From JBAXTE01 sp038240835 (GTDB lineage: Bacteria > Bacteroidota > Bacteroidia > Bacteroidales > WCHB1-69), in the NCBI GenBank assembly GCA_038240835.1, contig JBBRGJ010000033.1, positions 1 through 27,223 on the forward strand: a DNA stretch of 27,223 bases, in the 5' to 3' direction. The notes under the pieces are model-generated. The model did not search any database and was not told the origin of the DNA. It saw only the letters and a program-made list of their open reading frames with translations. A program made the position numbers and the translations under genes. Positions 7,958 through 15,809 of the stretch are shown here, in pieces. Each line of letters starts with the position of its first letter. Position 1 is the stretch's first letter.

Positions 7958-8347
7958 TTAAACTCTTCTTCTTTTAGGAGGACGACAGCCATTGTGAGGC
8001 AACGGAGTTACATCAACAATTTCAGTTACTTCAACACCCGCTGAATGAATAGTACGGATAGCAGATTCTCTACCTGCTCCAGGTCCTTTTACATAAACTT
8101 TCACTTTTCTAAGTCCTAAATCAAATGCGACTTTTACACAATCTTGAGCAGCCATTTGTGCTGCATAAGGAGTGTTTTTCTTAGATCCGCGAAAACCCAT
8201 TTTCCCAGCAGAAGACCAAGATATTACTTGTCCTTCGTTGTTGGTAAGAGACACGATCACGTTGTTAAAACTAGCGGACACGTATGCTCTTCCAGTTGCT
8301 TCAACTTTAACAACTCTTTTCTTTGTTACTTTAGAAGTTTTTGCCAT
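7958..8347 (-). CDS. rpsK: 30S ribosomal protein S11
   Basis: S11 lies on the 30S platform and contacts mRNA near the E site. The protein has 129 residues, with a lysine-rich start, the core YVSASFNNVIVSLTN and the invariant ending NGCRPPKRRRV, whose Asn-Gly is the site that forms isoaspartate in some bacteria. It sits 29 bases after rpsM and 28 before rpsD in normal alpha-operon order. Confidence 0.98.
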   Translation of the reverse strand: MAKTSKVTKKRVVKVEATGRAYVSASFNNVIVSLTNNEGQVISWSSAGKMGFRGSKKNTPYAAQMAAQDCVKVAFDLGLRKVKVYVKGPGAGRESAIRTIHSAGVEVTEIVDVTPLPHNGCRPPKRRRV

Positions 8348-8376
8348 AATTACAATTAATTACTCTCTTTTAATTA

Positions 8377-8751
8377 CTATTTAGTTGCTTTTTTCTTGTT
8401 AGCAACAGTCTTTCTTTTCCCTTTACGGGTTCTAGCATTGTTTTTAGTACTTTGTCCGCGTAATGGAAGACCTAGACGATGACGAATGCCACGATATGAA
8501 CCGATGTCCATTAATCGTTTAATATTCATCTGTACTTCAGAGCGCAAGGCACCTTCTACTTTAATTTCTCCGATAATGTTACGGATAGCTGACAACTCAT
8601 CATCATTCCATTCCGTTACTTTTTTATCATAATTTACGCCAGCTTGTGCTAAAATTTTGCGTGCTGTGCTTCTTCCTATACCAAAGATATAGGTCAGTCC
8701 GATTTCTCCTCGTTTATTATTTGGTAAATCGACACCTGCAATTCTTGCCAT
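8377..8751 (-). CDS. rpsM: 30S ribosomal protein S13
   Basis: S13 is in the 30S head and forms bridges to the 50S subunit and P-site tRNA. The 124-residue protein starts MARIAGVDLPNNKRGEIGLT and has the helix-two-turn-helix segment YIFGIGRSTARKILAQAG. The C-terminal arm has the expected RHRLGLPLRGQSTKNNART followed by a basic tail. The gap to rpmJ upstream is 44 bases. Confidence 0.98.
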   Translation of the reverse strand: MARIAGVDLPNNKRGEIGLTYIFGIGRSTARKILAQAGVNYDKKVTEWNDDELSAIRNIIGEIKVEGALRSEVQMNIKRLMDIGSYRGIRHRLGLPLRGQSTKNNARTRKGKRKTVANKKKATK

Positions 8752-8795
8752 AAATTTTTTACTTTAATCTATTGGTTTACTACTATTTACTTTTA

Positions 8796-8912
8796 TTATC
8801 CTTGACGTTGTTTAAACTTAGGGTTCTTTTTGTTAATCACAAAAATAACGCCTTTACGTTTTACCACTATACAGTCAGCAGATCTCTTTTTTACCGATGC
8901 TCTAACTTTCAT
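8796..8912 (-). CDS. rpmJ: 50S ribosomal protein L36
   Basis: This 38-codon gene was found by reading the 181-base space between infA and rpsM on the minus strand. The product begins MKVRASVKKRSADC and ends INKKNPKFKQRQG, a full L36. It is the small basic protein that packs into 23S rRNA near the peptidyl-transferase region. The zinc-ribbon form has three Cys and one His; here only C14 remains, the first Cys is S11 and the third is Asn, so zinc is not expected. It sits 20 bases after infA and 44 before rpsM, the usual place. Confidence 0.97.
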   Translation of the reverse strand: MKVRASVKKRSADCIVVKRKGVIFVINKKNPKFKQRQG

Positions 8913-8932
8913 TTTTATTGGTTTATTTTAAT

Positions 8933-9151
8933 TTATTTATATCTAAATGTTATTCTTCCTTTGGATAAATCATATGGCGACATTTCTAGTTGTACTTTAT
9001 CGCCAGGCAGTATCTTAATGTAATGCATTCGCATTTTTCCAGAAATATGAGCTATGATTATGTGCCCATTTTCTAATTCAACACGAAACATCGCATTTCC
9101 TAGCGATTCTATTACAGTTCCATCTTGTTGTATCGTTAATTGTTTAGCCAT
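8933..9151 (-). CDS. infA: translation initiation factor IF-1
   Basis: IF-1 binds the 30S A site during initiation. The 72-residue length is exact for the family, and the single OB fold is easy to follow: GTVIESLGNAMFRVELENG, then IIAHISGKMRMHYIKILPGD and a final YDLSKGRITFRYK. The gene begins three bases after map ends, so the two are tightly coupled, and is followed by rpmJ after 20 bases. Confidence 0.98.
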   Translation of the reverse strand: MAKQLTIQQDGTVIESLGNAMFRVELENGHIIIAHISGKMRMHYIKILPGDKVQLEMSPYDLSKGRITFRYK

Positions 9152-9154
9152 TTA

Positions 9155-9946
9155 TTAGTTATTGTTTATTATTTGATCAATAAATTCATAAGTAGAAAGT
9201 ATTTCAGCTTGATTGTCTCTCACTACAATTTGATGTTCAAAATGAGCTGAGGGCATTCCGTCTGAGGTTCTAACGGTCCAACCATCGTTCTCGAAAATAA
9301 TTGATTTCTTTCCAAGATTAATCATTGGCTCGATACAGATGACCATTCCACTTTTTAGTCGGTAGCCAGTTCCCTTTTGTCCATAATTTGGAACATTTGG
9401 TTTCTCGTGTAAGGATTTTCCAATGCCGTGACCAACCAACTCTCTGACGACACTATAATTCCTAGCTTCAACATACGATTGAACTGCATATCCAATATCA
9501 CCAGTAGTATTGCCCGAAACGGCAACTTTAATTCCTTCATACAAGGACTCTTTGGTGGCATTTACAAGTTCAATAATTTCGGGTTTAACCAATCCCACTA
9601 AAAATGTATATGCATAATCTCCATGATAACCATTTTTCTTAACACCACAATCTACCGATACGATGTCTCCGTCTTTCAAAAATCTGTCATCAGGAATACC
9701 ATGAACAACTCTGTCGTTGATAGAAATGCACAACGTTGCAGGGAATCCATTATAGCCTTTAAAAGATGGTACTGCATTATTATCCCGAATGTATGTTTCT
9801 GCAATCGTATCTAGAAATTTCGCAGTAACACCTGGTTTAATAAATTTGGCAACCTCTCCTAAAGTTTTTCCAACAAGCAAAGAACTTTCTTTAATTAACC
9901 TTATTTCAGATTCTGATTTAACAATATTAGAAATTATATTTTTCAA
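9155..9946 (-). CDS. map: methionine aminopeptidase, type I
   Basis: The enzyme removes the initiator Met from new proteins in the cytoplasm. All catalytic positions are visible in the 263-residue protein: the substrate-contacting H82 (VVHGIPDD), the metal ligands D99, D110, H173, E206 and E237, and the catalytic H180 in HGIGKSLHEKP. There is no N-terminal zinc finger and no type II insert, so it is a type I enzyme. It starts three bases after secY and is three bases before infA, so channel, peptidase and initiation factor are one translational block. Map is common at this place in bacterial spc operons. Confidence 0.97.
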   Translation of the reverse strand: MKNIISNIVKSESEIRLIKESSLLVGKTLGEVAKFIKPGVTAKFLDTIAETYIRDNNAVPSFKGYNGFPATLCISINDRVVHGIPDDRFLKDGDIVSVDCGVKKNGYHGDYAYTFLVGLVKPEIIELVNATKESLYEGIKVAVSGNTTGDIGYAVQSYVEARNYSVVRELVGHGIGKSLHEKPNVPNYGQKGTGYRLKSGMVICIEPMINLGKKSIIFENDGWTVRTSDGMPSAHFEHQIVVRDNQAEILSTYEFIDQIINNN

Positions 9947-9949
9947 AAC

Positions 9950-11302
9950 TTATATTCCTATTGAAGATCTACCTTTAATTCTACCGGATTTTGTCAATCC
10001 ATCATAATGTCGCATCAATAAGTGACTTTCGATTTGTTGAAGAGTATCCAATACAACACCCACAAGAATCAACAATGAAGTACCACCATAGAATTGAGCA
10101 AATTGAGAATTTACGCCAAATTGTCGAACAATTGCAGGCATAATAGCAACGAAAGCTAAGAACATTGAGCCAGGTAATGTAATTCTTGACATTACATTAT
10201 CAATAAATTCACCTGTTTTTTTACCCGGTTTGATACCTGGTATAAAACCACCATTTCTTTTTAAATCTTCTGCAATTTGATTAGGATTAATACTAATCGC
10301 AGTATAGAAATAAGTAAATGCAATGATCATGAGTGCAAAAGTGAAATTATAAGTAAAACCTTGGAAATCCGAAAAAGCAGCAGCTAAACCTGATAAACTT
10401 TCAGTACTAGAGAATGAAAGCAAAGTCAAAGGCAAGAACATGATTGCTTGAGCGAAGATAATAGGCATTACACCAGCCGCATTAACTTTTAGAGGTAAAT
10501 ACTGACGTACACCACCATATTGTTTGTTCCCAACAATACGTTTTGCGTATTGTACAGGAATTTTTCTAGTTCCTTGAACCAGTAAGATGGTAACGAGTAC
10601 AACACCGACTAAGATAGCTAATTCGAGAATAAATACAACAAGACCACCGCCTTGATCTTCCATTCTGGAGATAAACTCACCAAACAGTGAGAAAGGTAAA
10701 CGAGCAATAATACCAATCATGATAATTAAAGAGATCCCATTACCAATACCTTTATCGGTAATTTTCTCTCCCAACCACATTACAAACATAGTTCCTGTAA
10801 CAAGTACAATCACTGCTGTAACGTAGAACATGATGGAGATAGCTGCATTTGGAATAAATGGATAAAATGCTTCTGAAGGCATTTGACTCACTAAATTCGA
10901 GATGTATGCAGGTGCTTGTAAGCCTGTAACCACAATAGTTAGCCAACGAGTAATCTGATTGATTTTTTTCCTTCCACTCTCACCTTCTTTTTGAAGGCGT
11001 TGGAAAAAAGGAACAGCCATTCCTAACAATTGAATTACGATAGATGCAGAGATATACGGCATAATTCCCAACGCGAAAATAGACGCGTGAGAAAATGCAC
11101 CACCCGAGAACATATCTAATAATCCTAACAAACCTTGTTGAGAATTACTTTTAAAATTTGAAAGCATACTTGGATCAATACCAGGAATCACGATGTGTGA
11201 TCCCAAACGGTAAATGATTACGATAAGAATTGTATAAATAATTCTTTTACGTAACTCTTCAATCCTATATATGTTTTTTATTGTTTCAATCAGTCGTTTC
11301 AT
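9950..11302 (-). CDS. secY: preprotein translocase subunit SecY
   Basis: SecY is the ten-span inner-membrane channel of the Sec translocon, with SecE and SecG, which are not in this window. The 450-residue protein shows about ten hydrophobic segments; the first is near residues 23-45 and precedes the plug region. The stretch SGGAFSHASIFALGIMPYIS matches the conserved second-span region, and the cytosolic loops carry basic residues, with GGFIPGIKPGKKTGEF as the ribosome/SecA-contact loop. It lies six bases after rplO and three before map. The exported proteins at 883-4314 would use this channel before the type IX step. Confidence 0.98.
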   Translation of the reverse strand: MKRLIETIKNIYRIEELRKRIIYTILIVIIYRLGSHIVIPGIDPSMLSNFKSNSQQGLLGLLDMFSGGAFSHASIFALGIMPYISASIVIQLLGMAVPFFQRLQKEGESGRKKINQITRWLTIVVTGLQAPAYISNLVSQMPSEAFYPFIPNAAISIMFYVTAVIVLVTGTMFVMWLGEKITDKGIGNGISLIIMIGIIARLPFSLFGEFISRMEDQGGGLVVFILELAILVGVVLVTILLVQGTRKIPVQYAKRIVGNKQYGGVRQYLPLKVNAAGVMPIIFAQAIMFLPLTLLSFSSTESLSGLAAAFSDFQGFTYNFTFALMIIAFTYFYTAISINPNQIAEDLKRNGGFIPGIKPGKKTGEFIDNVMSRITLPGSMFLAFVAIMPAIVRQFGVNSQFAQFYGGTSLLILVGVVLDTLQQIESHLLMRHYDGLTKSGRIKGRSSIGI

Positions 11303-11308
11303 GTAATG

Positions 11309-11755
11309 TTAGATTTTAGTTGCAGTTCCACCTAGAGATTCTATGGCTGCAACAGCAGTTGCAGAGAAAGCATTAGCTACTACATTAATTTTAGCAGTAA
11401 GAGTTCCTTTTCCTAATACTTTTATGATTTCGCTTTTGCTAATTAAACCATGATTTTGTAAAACTTCATGGGTAAAATCGACAATATTAAAATCATCATG
11501 TAAACGTTGAAGAGTACTTACGTTAACAGCAGTATACTCAATGCGATTGATGTTTTTGAAACCGCCTTTTGGAACGCGTCTATAAAGAGGCATTTGACCG
11601 CCTTCAAAACCACCTTTACTTGAGTAGCCTGAACGAGATTGAGCTCCTTTATGACCTCTTCTAGCAGTGCCACCACCACCAGAACCTTGACCGCGACCCA
11701 ATCTTTTGTTGTCTTTTGTAGAACCAGCTGCGGGTTTAAGATTAGATAAATTCAT
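11309..11755 (-). CDS. rplO: 50S ribosomal protein L15
   Basis: L15 is a late-assembling 50S protein. Its 148 residues start MNLSNLKPAAGSTKDNKRLG, followed by the glycine-rich extended arm (GRGQGSGGGGTARRGHKGAQ) that threads into 23S rRNA and then the globular C-terminal domain from about residue 60. It sits between rpmD (27 bases) and secY (6 bases), the conserved order. Confidence 0.98.
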   Translation of the reverse strand: MNLSNLKPAAGSTKDNKRLGRGQGSGGGGTARRGHKGAQSRSGYSSKGGFEGGQMPLYRRVPKGGFKNINRIEYTAVNVSTLQRLHDDFNIVDFTHEVLQNHGLISKSEIIKVLGKGTLTAKINVVANAFSATAVAAIESLGGTATKI

Positions 11756-11782
11756 ATTTGTAATTTTCTAAATTCGTTTAAA

Positions 11783-11962
11783 TTATATTTCTTCTACCTT
11801 AATAAGGTGTTGTACTTTATTAATCATCCCCATAATTTGTAGAGATCCCTCTACTTCGATTGGACGATTCATACGAGTAATACCTAGAGCCTTAAGAGTA
11901 CGTTTTTGACGTTCCGGACGATCGATACCACTTTTTACTTGAGTGATTTTATACTTTTGCAT
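11783..11962 (-). CDS. rpmD: 50S ribosomal protein L30
   Basis: L30 is a small 50S protein. I start it at the ATG 11962-11960, giving 59 residues (MQKYKITQVKSGIDRPERQ onward), the normal length; an upstream in-frame ATG at 11995 would add 11 residues that are not L30-like and would overlap the promoter region. The signature KSGIDRPERQKRTLKALGIT is complete. It is preceded by a 92-base gap, the largest inside the ribosomal cluster, which holds a strong promoter match. Confidence 0.95.
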   Translation of the reverse strand: MQKYKITQVKSGIDRPERQKRTLKALGITRMNRPIEVEGSLQIMGMINKVQHLIKVEEI

Positions 11963-11996
11963 TACTATATTTTTTATTTTTACTATCAAAAACATG

Positions 11997-12027
11997 CAAA
12001 TTTACAAAAAATCTACATATTTACAAA
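11997..12027 (-). promoter_or_regulatory. internal Bacteroidota-type promoter upstream of rpmD
   Basis: On the minus strand TTTG (12027-12024) is followed after exactly 19 bases by TAAATTTG (12004-11997). This matches the -33 TTTG and -7 TAnnTTTG consensus of Bacteroidota sigma-ABfr promoters with no mismatch. Transcription would start near 11990 and give a leader of about 28 bases before rpmD. It would drive rpmD-rplO-secY-map-infA and the genes that follow, in addition to read-through from upstream. Confidence 0.7.
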
Positions 12028-12054
12028 ATAATTGTTTGAAAAATCTCAATAAGG

Positions 12055-12573
12055 TTATCCGTTGAACACCTTATTAAGATCAATACCACGAAGTTGAGCT
12101 ATAGTATAAGGATCACGCATTTGTGCAAGAGCGTCAAAAGTTGCTTTTACCACACTGTGTGGATTAGAAGATCCTTTAGATTTTGCTAGTACGTCTTTTA
12201 CACCAACACTTTCCAAAACAGCACGCATAGCACCACCAGCAATTACTCCAGTTCCAGACGCAGCTGGACGAAGTAATACTAATGAACCACTATATCTACC
12301 TTCTTGAGCGTGAGGCAAAGTTCCTTTTAACACAGGCACTTTTATTAGATTTTTCTTAGCATCATCGATGCCTTTTGCGATAGCAGCGGTTACCTCTTTA
12401 GCTTTACCTAAACCATAACCAACAACTCCATTTTCGTTTCCAACAACTACAACAGCAGAAAAACTGAATGTACGTCCACCTTTGGTTACTTTTGTAACAC
12501 GTTGGATACTTACTAGACGATCTTTAAATTCGATTTCGCTAGATTTTACTTTTTTAATATTTGCGTTTGGCAT
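12055..12573 (-). CDS. rpsE: 30S ribosomal protein S5
   Basis: S5 takes part in decoding accuracy and mRNA entry. Its 172 residues have the dsRNA-binding-like N-terminal domain with the loop VTKGGRTFSFSAVVVVGN and the C-terminal domain with GYGLGKAKEV and the conserved GGAMRAVLESVGVKD. Spectinomycin-contact residues near the VTKGGR loop look ordinary. It is the last gene before the 92-base gap with the internal promoter. Confidence 0.98.
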   Translation of the reverse strand: MPNANIKKVKSSEIEFKDRLVSIQRVTKVTKGGRTFSFSAVVVVGNENGVVGYGLGKAKEVTAAIAKGIDDAKKNLIKVPVLKGTLPHAQEGRYSGSLVLLRPAASGTGVIAGGAMRAVLESVGVKDVLAKSKGSSNPHSVVKATFDALAQMRDPYTIAQLRGIDLNKVFNG

Positions 12574-12582
12574 AGCTTATAA

Positions 12583-12945
12583 TTAGAATATTAAACCACC
12601 TTCTCTAGCACCATCTGCTAAAGATTTAACTCGACCATGATATAGATAGCCGTTTCTGTCAAAAACGACACTTGAAATTCCTGCTTCTAAAGCTCTTTCA
12701 GCAAGGTTTTTTCCAACCAATTTTGCTTTTTCGCTTTTAGTAATTTTTGATTCACTGATTGCAGGAATTGCAGAAGAAGAAGCAACCAAAGTTGTTCCGC
12801 TTAAATCGTCAACGATTTGAGCGTAAATTTGTTTATTGCTTCTATAGACAGAAAGACGTAATTGTTCAGGAGTACCCTTAACAATTTTTCGAATTCTGAG
12901 TTTAATCCGATTTCTTCTGAACTCTTTTTTATTTTTAATAGCCAT
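12583..12945 (-). CDS. rplR: 50S ribosomal protein L18
   Basis: L18 binds 5S rRNA together with L5 and L25 in the central protuberance. The protein has 120 residues, the basic N-terminal region (FRRNRIKLRIRKIVKG) and the conserved core RLSVYRSNKQIYAQIVDD. The C-terminus FDRNGYLYHGRVKSLADGAR is typical. It sits nine bases before rpsE. Confidence 0.98.
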   Translation of the reverse strand: MAIKNKKEFRRNRIKLRIRKIVKGTPEQLRLSVYRSNKQIYAQIVDDLSGTTLVASSSAIPAISESKITKSEKAKLVGKNLAERALEAGISSVVFDRNGYLYHGRVKSLADGAREGGLIF

Positions 12946-12978
12946 TTCTCTTTAAAATTAAATCGTTTTCTTAAAATT

Positions 12979-13536
12979 TTATTTTTTCTCAGCTGATTTA
13001 CCAGCTTTTTTGCGAAGAACTTCACCTTGAAAACGAATCCCTTTTCCTTTATAAGGCTCAGGTTTACGATAAGAGCGTATTTTAGCAGCTACTTGTCCTA
13101 AAAGTTGTTTGTCCATACTTTTAAGAATAATTAGAGGGCTTTTCCCTTTTTCTGCAACAGTCTCTACTTTAATTTCATTTGGAAGTTGAAAGATAATATT
13201 GTGAGAATATCCTAAAGCAAGGTCTAAGTTTTGACCAGTAGCAGTAGCACGAAATCCAACACCTACCACCTCTTGTATGATAGTGAATCCTTCGGAAACA
13301 CCTTTAACCATATTAAAAACAAGAGATCTGTAAAGACCATGCATCGCTCTATGGCGTTGTTGCTCGGTAGCTCTATTTAGAGTTAATACGTCACCATCAA
13401 CTAGCAATGTAATTGCAGGGTCAACAGCTTGTGTAAGCTCTCCGAGTGGTCCTTTAACGGTTACAACATTATTTTTATTAACAACAATTTCGACGCCTTT
13501 TGGTAGTGAAATAGGAAGTTTTCCAATTCTTGACAT
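12979..13536 (-). CDS. rplF: 50S ribosomal protein L6
   Basis: L6 sits next to the sarcin-ricin loop and helps translation factors bind. The 185-residue protein has the two repeated L6 domains: the first starts at MSRIGKLPISLPKGVEIVV, the second ends with the signature RKPEPYKGKGIRFQGE near 155-170, followed by a lysine-rich tail. The start is fixed by this N-terminus and by a perfect AGGAGG eight bases upstream. No other gene in the cluster has a full AGGAGG at its start, which makes its translation signal unusual for the neighbourhood. Confidence 0.98.
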   Translation of the reverse strand: MSRIGKLPISLPKGVEIVVNKNNVVTVKGPLGELTQAVDPAITLLVDGDVLTLNRATEQQRHRAMHGLYRSLVFNMVKGVSEGFTIIQEVVGVGFRATATGQNLDLALGYSHNIIFQLPNEIKVETVAEKGKSPLIILKSMDKQLLGQVAAKIRSYRKPEPYKGKGIRFQGEVLRKKAGKSAEKK

Positions 13537-13544
13537 AATTTTTT

Positions 13545-13550
13545 CCTCCT
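13545..13550 (-). promoter_or_regulatory. perfect Shine-Dalgarno sequence of rplF
   Basis: On the minus strand AGGAGG lies eight bases before the rplF ATG, in the 21-base gap after rpsH. In Bacteroidota Shine-Dalgarno pairing is rarely used because the anti-SD end of 16S rRNA is masked by ribosomal proteins, and the other starts in this cluster are A-rich. This one is therefore an exception. Confidence 0.8.
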
Positions 13551-13557
13551 TTTTTTA

Positions 13558-13956
13558 TTAACTAATGTAACAAATTACTTCACCGCCCATTTTGCTAACG
13601 CGCGCTTCTTTGTCTGTAGTAAGTCCTTTAGATGTAGAAATAATTGCTATTCCTAATCCGTTTAGAACTCTTGGCAAGTTATCTGCTGAAACATAACGTC
13701 TCAGACCAGGTTTACTAACGCGTTCAAGTGTTCTAATTGCACTTTGTTTATTACCTGGGTGATATTTAAGAGCGATCTTAATATTACCTGGTTTTTTATC
13801 ATCCTCGAATTTATAATTAAGGATGTATCCTTTTTCAAACAAAATTTTAGTAATTTCTTTTTTTATGTTTGAAGTAGGTACTTCTACCATCTTATGATTT
13901 GCCATCACGGCATTACGTATTCTGGTTAAGTAATCTGAAATTGGATCAGTGTTCAT
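13558..13956 (-). CDS. rpsH: 30S ribosomal protein S8
   Basis: S8 is a primary 16S rRNA binder of the 30S platform and in enteric bacteria represses the spc operon. Its 132 residues start MNTDPISDYLTRIRNAVMAN and end with the conserved STSKGLTTDKEARVSKMGGE. The order rpsN-rpsH-rplF is standard. I see no S8-binding-site mimic in the short leaders around rplE and rplX, but a fold search was not possible. Confidence 0.98.
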   Translation of the reverse strand: MNTDPISDYLTRIRNAVMANHKMVEVPTSNIKKEITKILFEKGYILNYKFEDDKKPGNIKIALKYHPGNKQSAIRTLERVSKPGLRRYVSADNLPRVLNGLGIAIISTSKGLTTDKEARVSKMGGEVICYIS

Positions 13957-13980
13957 TTCTTTGATCTTTTTTTTATAATA

Positions 13981-14250
13981 TTACCAACTTGCTTTTTTAA
14001 CTCCTGGGATTAATCCATAAGATGCCATTTCTCTGAAATTGATACGTGATACACCAAATTCTCTCATGTAACCTTTAGGACGACCAGTTAACTGACAACG
14101 ATTATGCTTTCTAATAGGGTTTGAATTATAAGGTAATTTTTGCAACCCAATGTAATCGCCAGCTTCTTTTAGTGCAATTCGTTTGGCCGCAAATTTGTCG
14201 GCCATTTGTGCTCGTTTTACTTCACGAGCTTTAATTGATTCCTTTGCCAT
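13981..14250 (-). CDS. rpsN: 30S ribosomal protein S14 (zinc-free form)
   Basis: S14 is in the 30S head. At 89 residues it is the longer form without the two CxxC pairs of the 61-residue zinc form; only a single Cys occurs, in HNRCQLTGRPKGYMREFGVS. The ending GLIPGVKKASW is the family signature. It sits seven bases after rplE. Confidence 0.98.
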   Translation of the reverse strand: MAKESIKAREVKRAQMADKFAAKRIALKEAGDYIGLQKLPYNSNPIRKHNRCQLTGRPKGYMREFGVSRINFREMASYGLIPGVKKASW

Positions 14251-14257
14251 TTATAAT

Positions 14258-14815
14258 CTAGATTTTTTGATTTTTAAAAGGTAAACCAAAGTTTTTCAAC
14301 AGCGACATACATTCTGCATCTGATTTAGCAGAAGTAACGAATGTGATATCCATTCCGTTGATCTTCATGATTTTATCAATTTCCAATTCAGGAAAGATAA
14401 TTTGTTCTGTAACGCCTAAGGTATAGTTACCTTTTCCGTCAAAACCTTTATCGTTAATTCCTTTAAAATCGCGAATACGAGGAATTGAAACTGATACTAA
14501 ACGATCCAAAAATTCATACATTCTTTCTCCACGAAGAGTAACACGAGCGCCAATTGGCATTCCTTTTCTCAACTTAAAGTTAGAAATATCTTTTTTAGAT
14601 TTTGTAGGTACTGCTTTTTGACCGGCTATAGTAGTCATTTCAATGATAGCAGTGTCTAAAATTTTCTTATCAGCGATGGCTGAACCCAAACCTTGGTTTA
14701 GTGAAATTTTTAGCAATTTTGGCACTCTCATTACCGTTTTGAATTTATATTCTTCGGTTAGTGCTGGGATGATTTCCTGATAATATTTATCTTTTAATCT
14801 TGGTGAATAAGCCAT
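14258..14815 (-). CDS. rplE: 50S ribosomal protein L5
   Basis: L5 binds 5S rRNA and contacts P-site tRNA. The 185-residue protein begins MAYSPRLKDKYYQEIIPALT and has the conserved SLNQGLG and RKGMPIGARVTLRGERMYEF stretches. Its ATG shares one base with the rplX stop (TAATG), so it is likely translated by coupling; AGGAG within the last codons of rplX lies eight bases before this ATG. Confidence 0.98.
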   Translation of the reverse strand: MAYSPRLKDKYYQEIIPALTEEYKFKTVMRVPKLLKISLNQGLGSAIADKKILDTAIIEMTTIAGQKAVPTKSKKDISNFKLRKGMPIGARVTLRGERMYEFLDRLVSVSIPRIRDFKGINDKGFDGKGNYTLGVTEQIIFPELEIDKIMKINGMDITFVTSAKSDAECMSLLKNFGLPFKNQKI

Positions 14816-15135
14816 TATTTAATCTCCTCTCCACTTTTTTTGGAATAACGAATTAATTTTCCTTCAGAATTAATACGACGACCGGTTCGTGTTGCTACAC
14901 CTTTAGCTTCTACAAGCATTAGGTTTGAAATATTGATTGGTGCTTCAATCTTAGCGATACCACCTTGAGGCATTTTTGCGTTAGGTTTGGTATGTTTAGA
15001 TATAATGTTTACACCTTCAACAAGCGCACGAAGTTTTAAGACTTCTACTTTAAGGACTTTTCCTGTCAATCCTTTTGAGTCACCGGCTATTACTTTTACC
15101 GTATCTCCTTTTTTGATATGCAATTTAGCGCACAT
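14815..15135 (-). CDS. rplX: 50S ribosomal protein L24
   Basis: L24 starts 50S assembly and lies by the exit tunnel. Its 106 residues contain the KOW motif KKGDTVKVIAGDSKGLTGKV near 8-27 and the conserved NIISKHTKPN stretch. The stop codon overlaps the rplE start by one base. The gap to rplN upstream is 23 bases. Confidence 0.98.
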   Translation of the reverse strand: MCAKLHIKKGDTVKVIAGDSKGLTGKVLKVEVLKLRALVEGVNIISKHTKPNAKMPQGGIAKIEAPINISNLMLVEAKGVATRTGRRINSEGKLIRYSKKSGEEIK

Positions 15136-15158
15136 AAGTTGATGTTTTTCTCTTACTA

Positions 15159-15527
15159 TTAAAGCACTTCTGGTGCTAATGATATAATTTTCATAAATTG
15201 TTTCTCGCGTAATTCACGAGCAACTGGTCCAAAGATACGGGTTCCACGGATCTCTTCGGTTGCGGTTAGAAGAACACATGCATTGTCATCGAAGCGAATA
15301 TAGCTTCCATCTTTTCTGCGGACTTCTTTTTTAGTTCTAACTATTACTGCTTTAGACACTGTACCTTTTTTAACGGTACCAGATGGGATTGCATCTTTGA
15401 TCGAAACAATAATTTTATCGCCAACGGAGGCATAACGTTTTTTTGTACCTCCAAGTACTCTAATGCACAAAACTTCTTTTGCGCCACTATTATCGGCTAC
15501 TCTTAATCTTGATTCTTGTTGTATCAT
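15159..15527 (-). CDS. rplN: 50S ribosomal protein L14
   Basis: L14 lies at the subunit interface and is also the docking site of the silencing factor RsfS. The protein has the exact family length of 122 and the conserved start MIQQESRLRVADNSGAKEVL and RGTRIFGPVARELR near the end. It follows rpsQ after two bases. Confidence 0.98.
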   Translation of the reverse strand: MIQQESRLRVADNSGAKEVLCIRVLGGTKKRYASVGDKIIVSIKDAIPSGTVKKGTVSKAVIVRTKKEVRRKDGSYIRFDDNACVLLTATEEIRGTRIFGPVARELREKQFMKIISLAPEVL

Positions 15528-15529
15528 AA

Positions 15530-15784
15530 CTACTTAGCTCTTTCAATGATTTCTACTAATCTCCAGCGCTTGCTTTTACTTAAAGGCCTGGTTTCCATAA
15601 TACGGACTTTGTCGCCAATATTACAGTCATTGTTTTCGTCATGGGCTGCAAATTTGTTAGTTTTCTTCAAAAACTTACCATACTTTGCGTGTTTTAGTTT
15701 TCTTTCAACTATAACCACGATAGTTTTTTGCATTTTATTGCTGACAACGACACCTTCCCTTACTTTTCTTAAATTACGTTCCAT
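15530..15784 (-). CDS. rpsQ: 30S ribosomal protein S17
   Basis: S17 is a primary 16S rRNA binder with an OB fold. Its 84 residues start MERNLRKVREGVVVSNKMQK and contain the conserved GDKVRIMETRPLSKSKRWRL. It sits two bases before rplN and 25 after rpmC. Confidence 0.98.
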   Translation of the reverse strand: MERNLRKVREGVVVSNKMQKTIVVIVERKLKHAKYGKFLKKTNKFAAHDENNDCNIGDKVRIMETRPLSKSKRWRLVEIIERAK

Positions 15785-15809
15785 ATAAGGTTTCTTAATT
15801 TGTTTCTGC

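Noticed and set aside
8144..8384. Two plus-strand frames opposite rpsK.
   Set aside because: They are antisense shadows of a highly conserved ribosomal protein gene and have no independent support.
11963..11995. Upstream ATG extending L30 by 11 residues.
   Set aside because: The family length and N-terminus fit the ATG at 11962, and the extension runs into the promoter region and its predicted start point.
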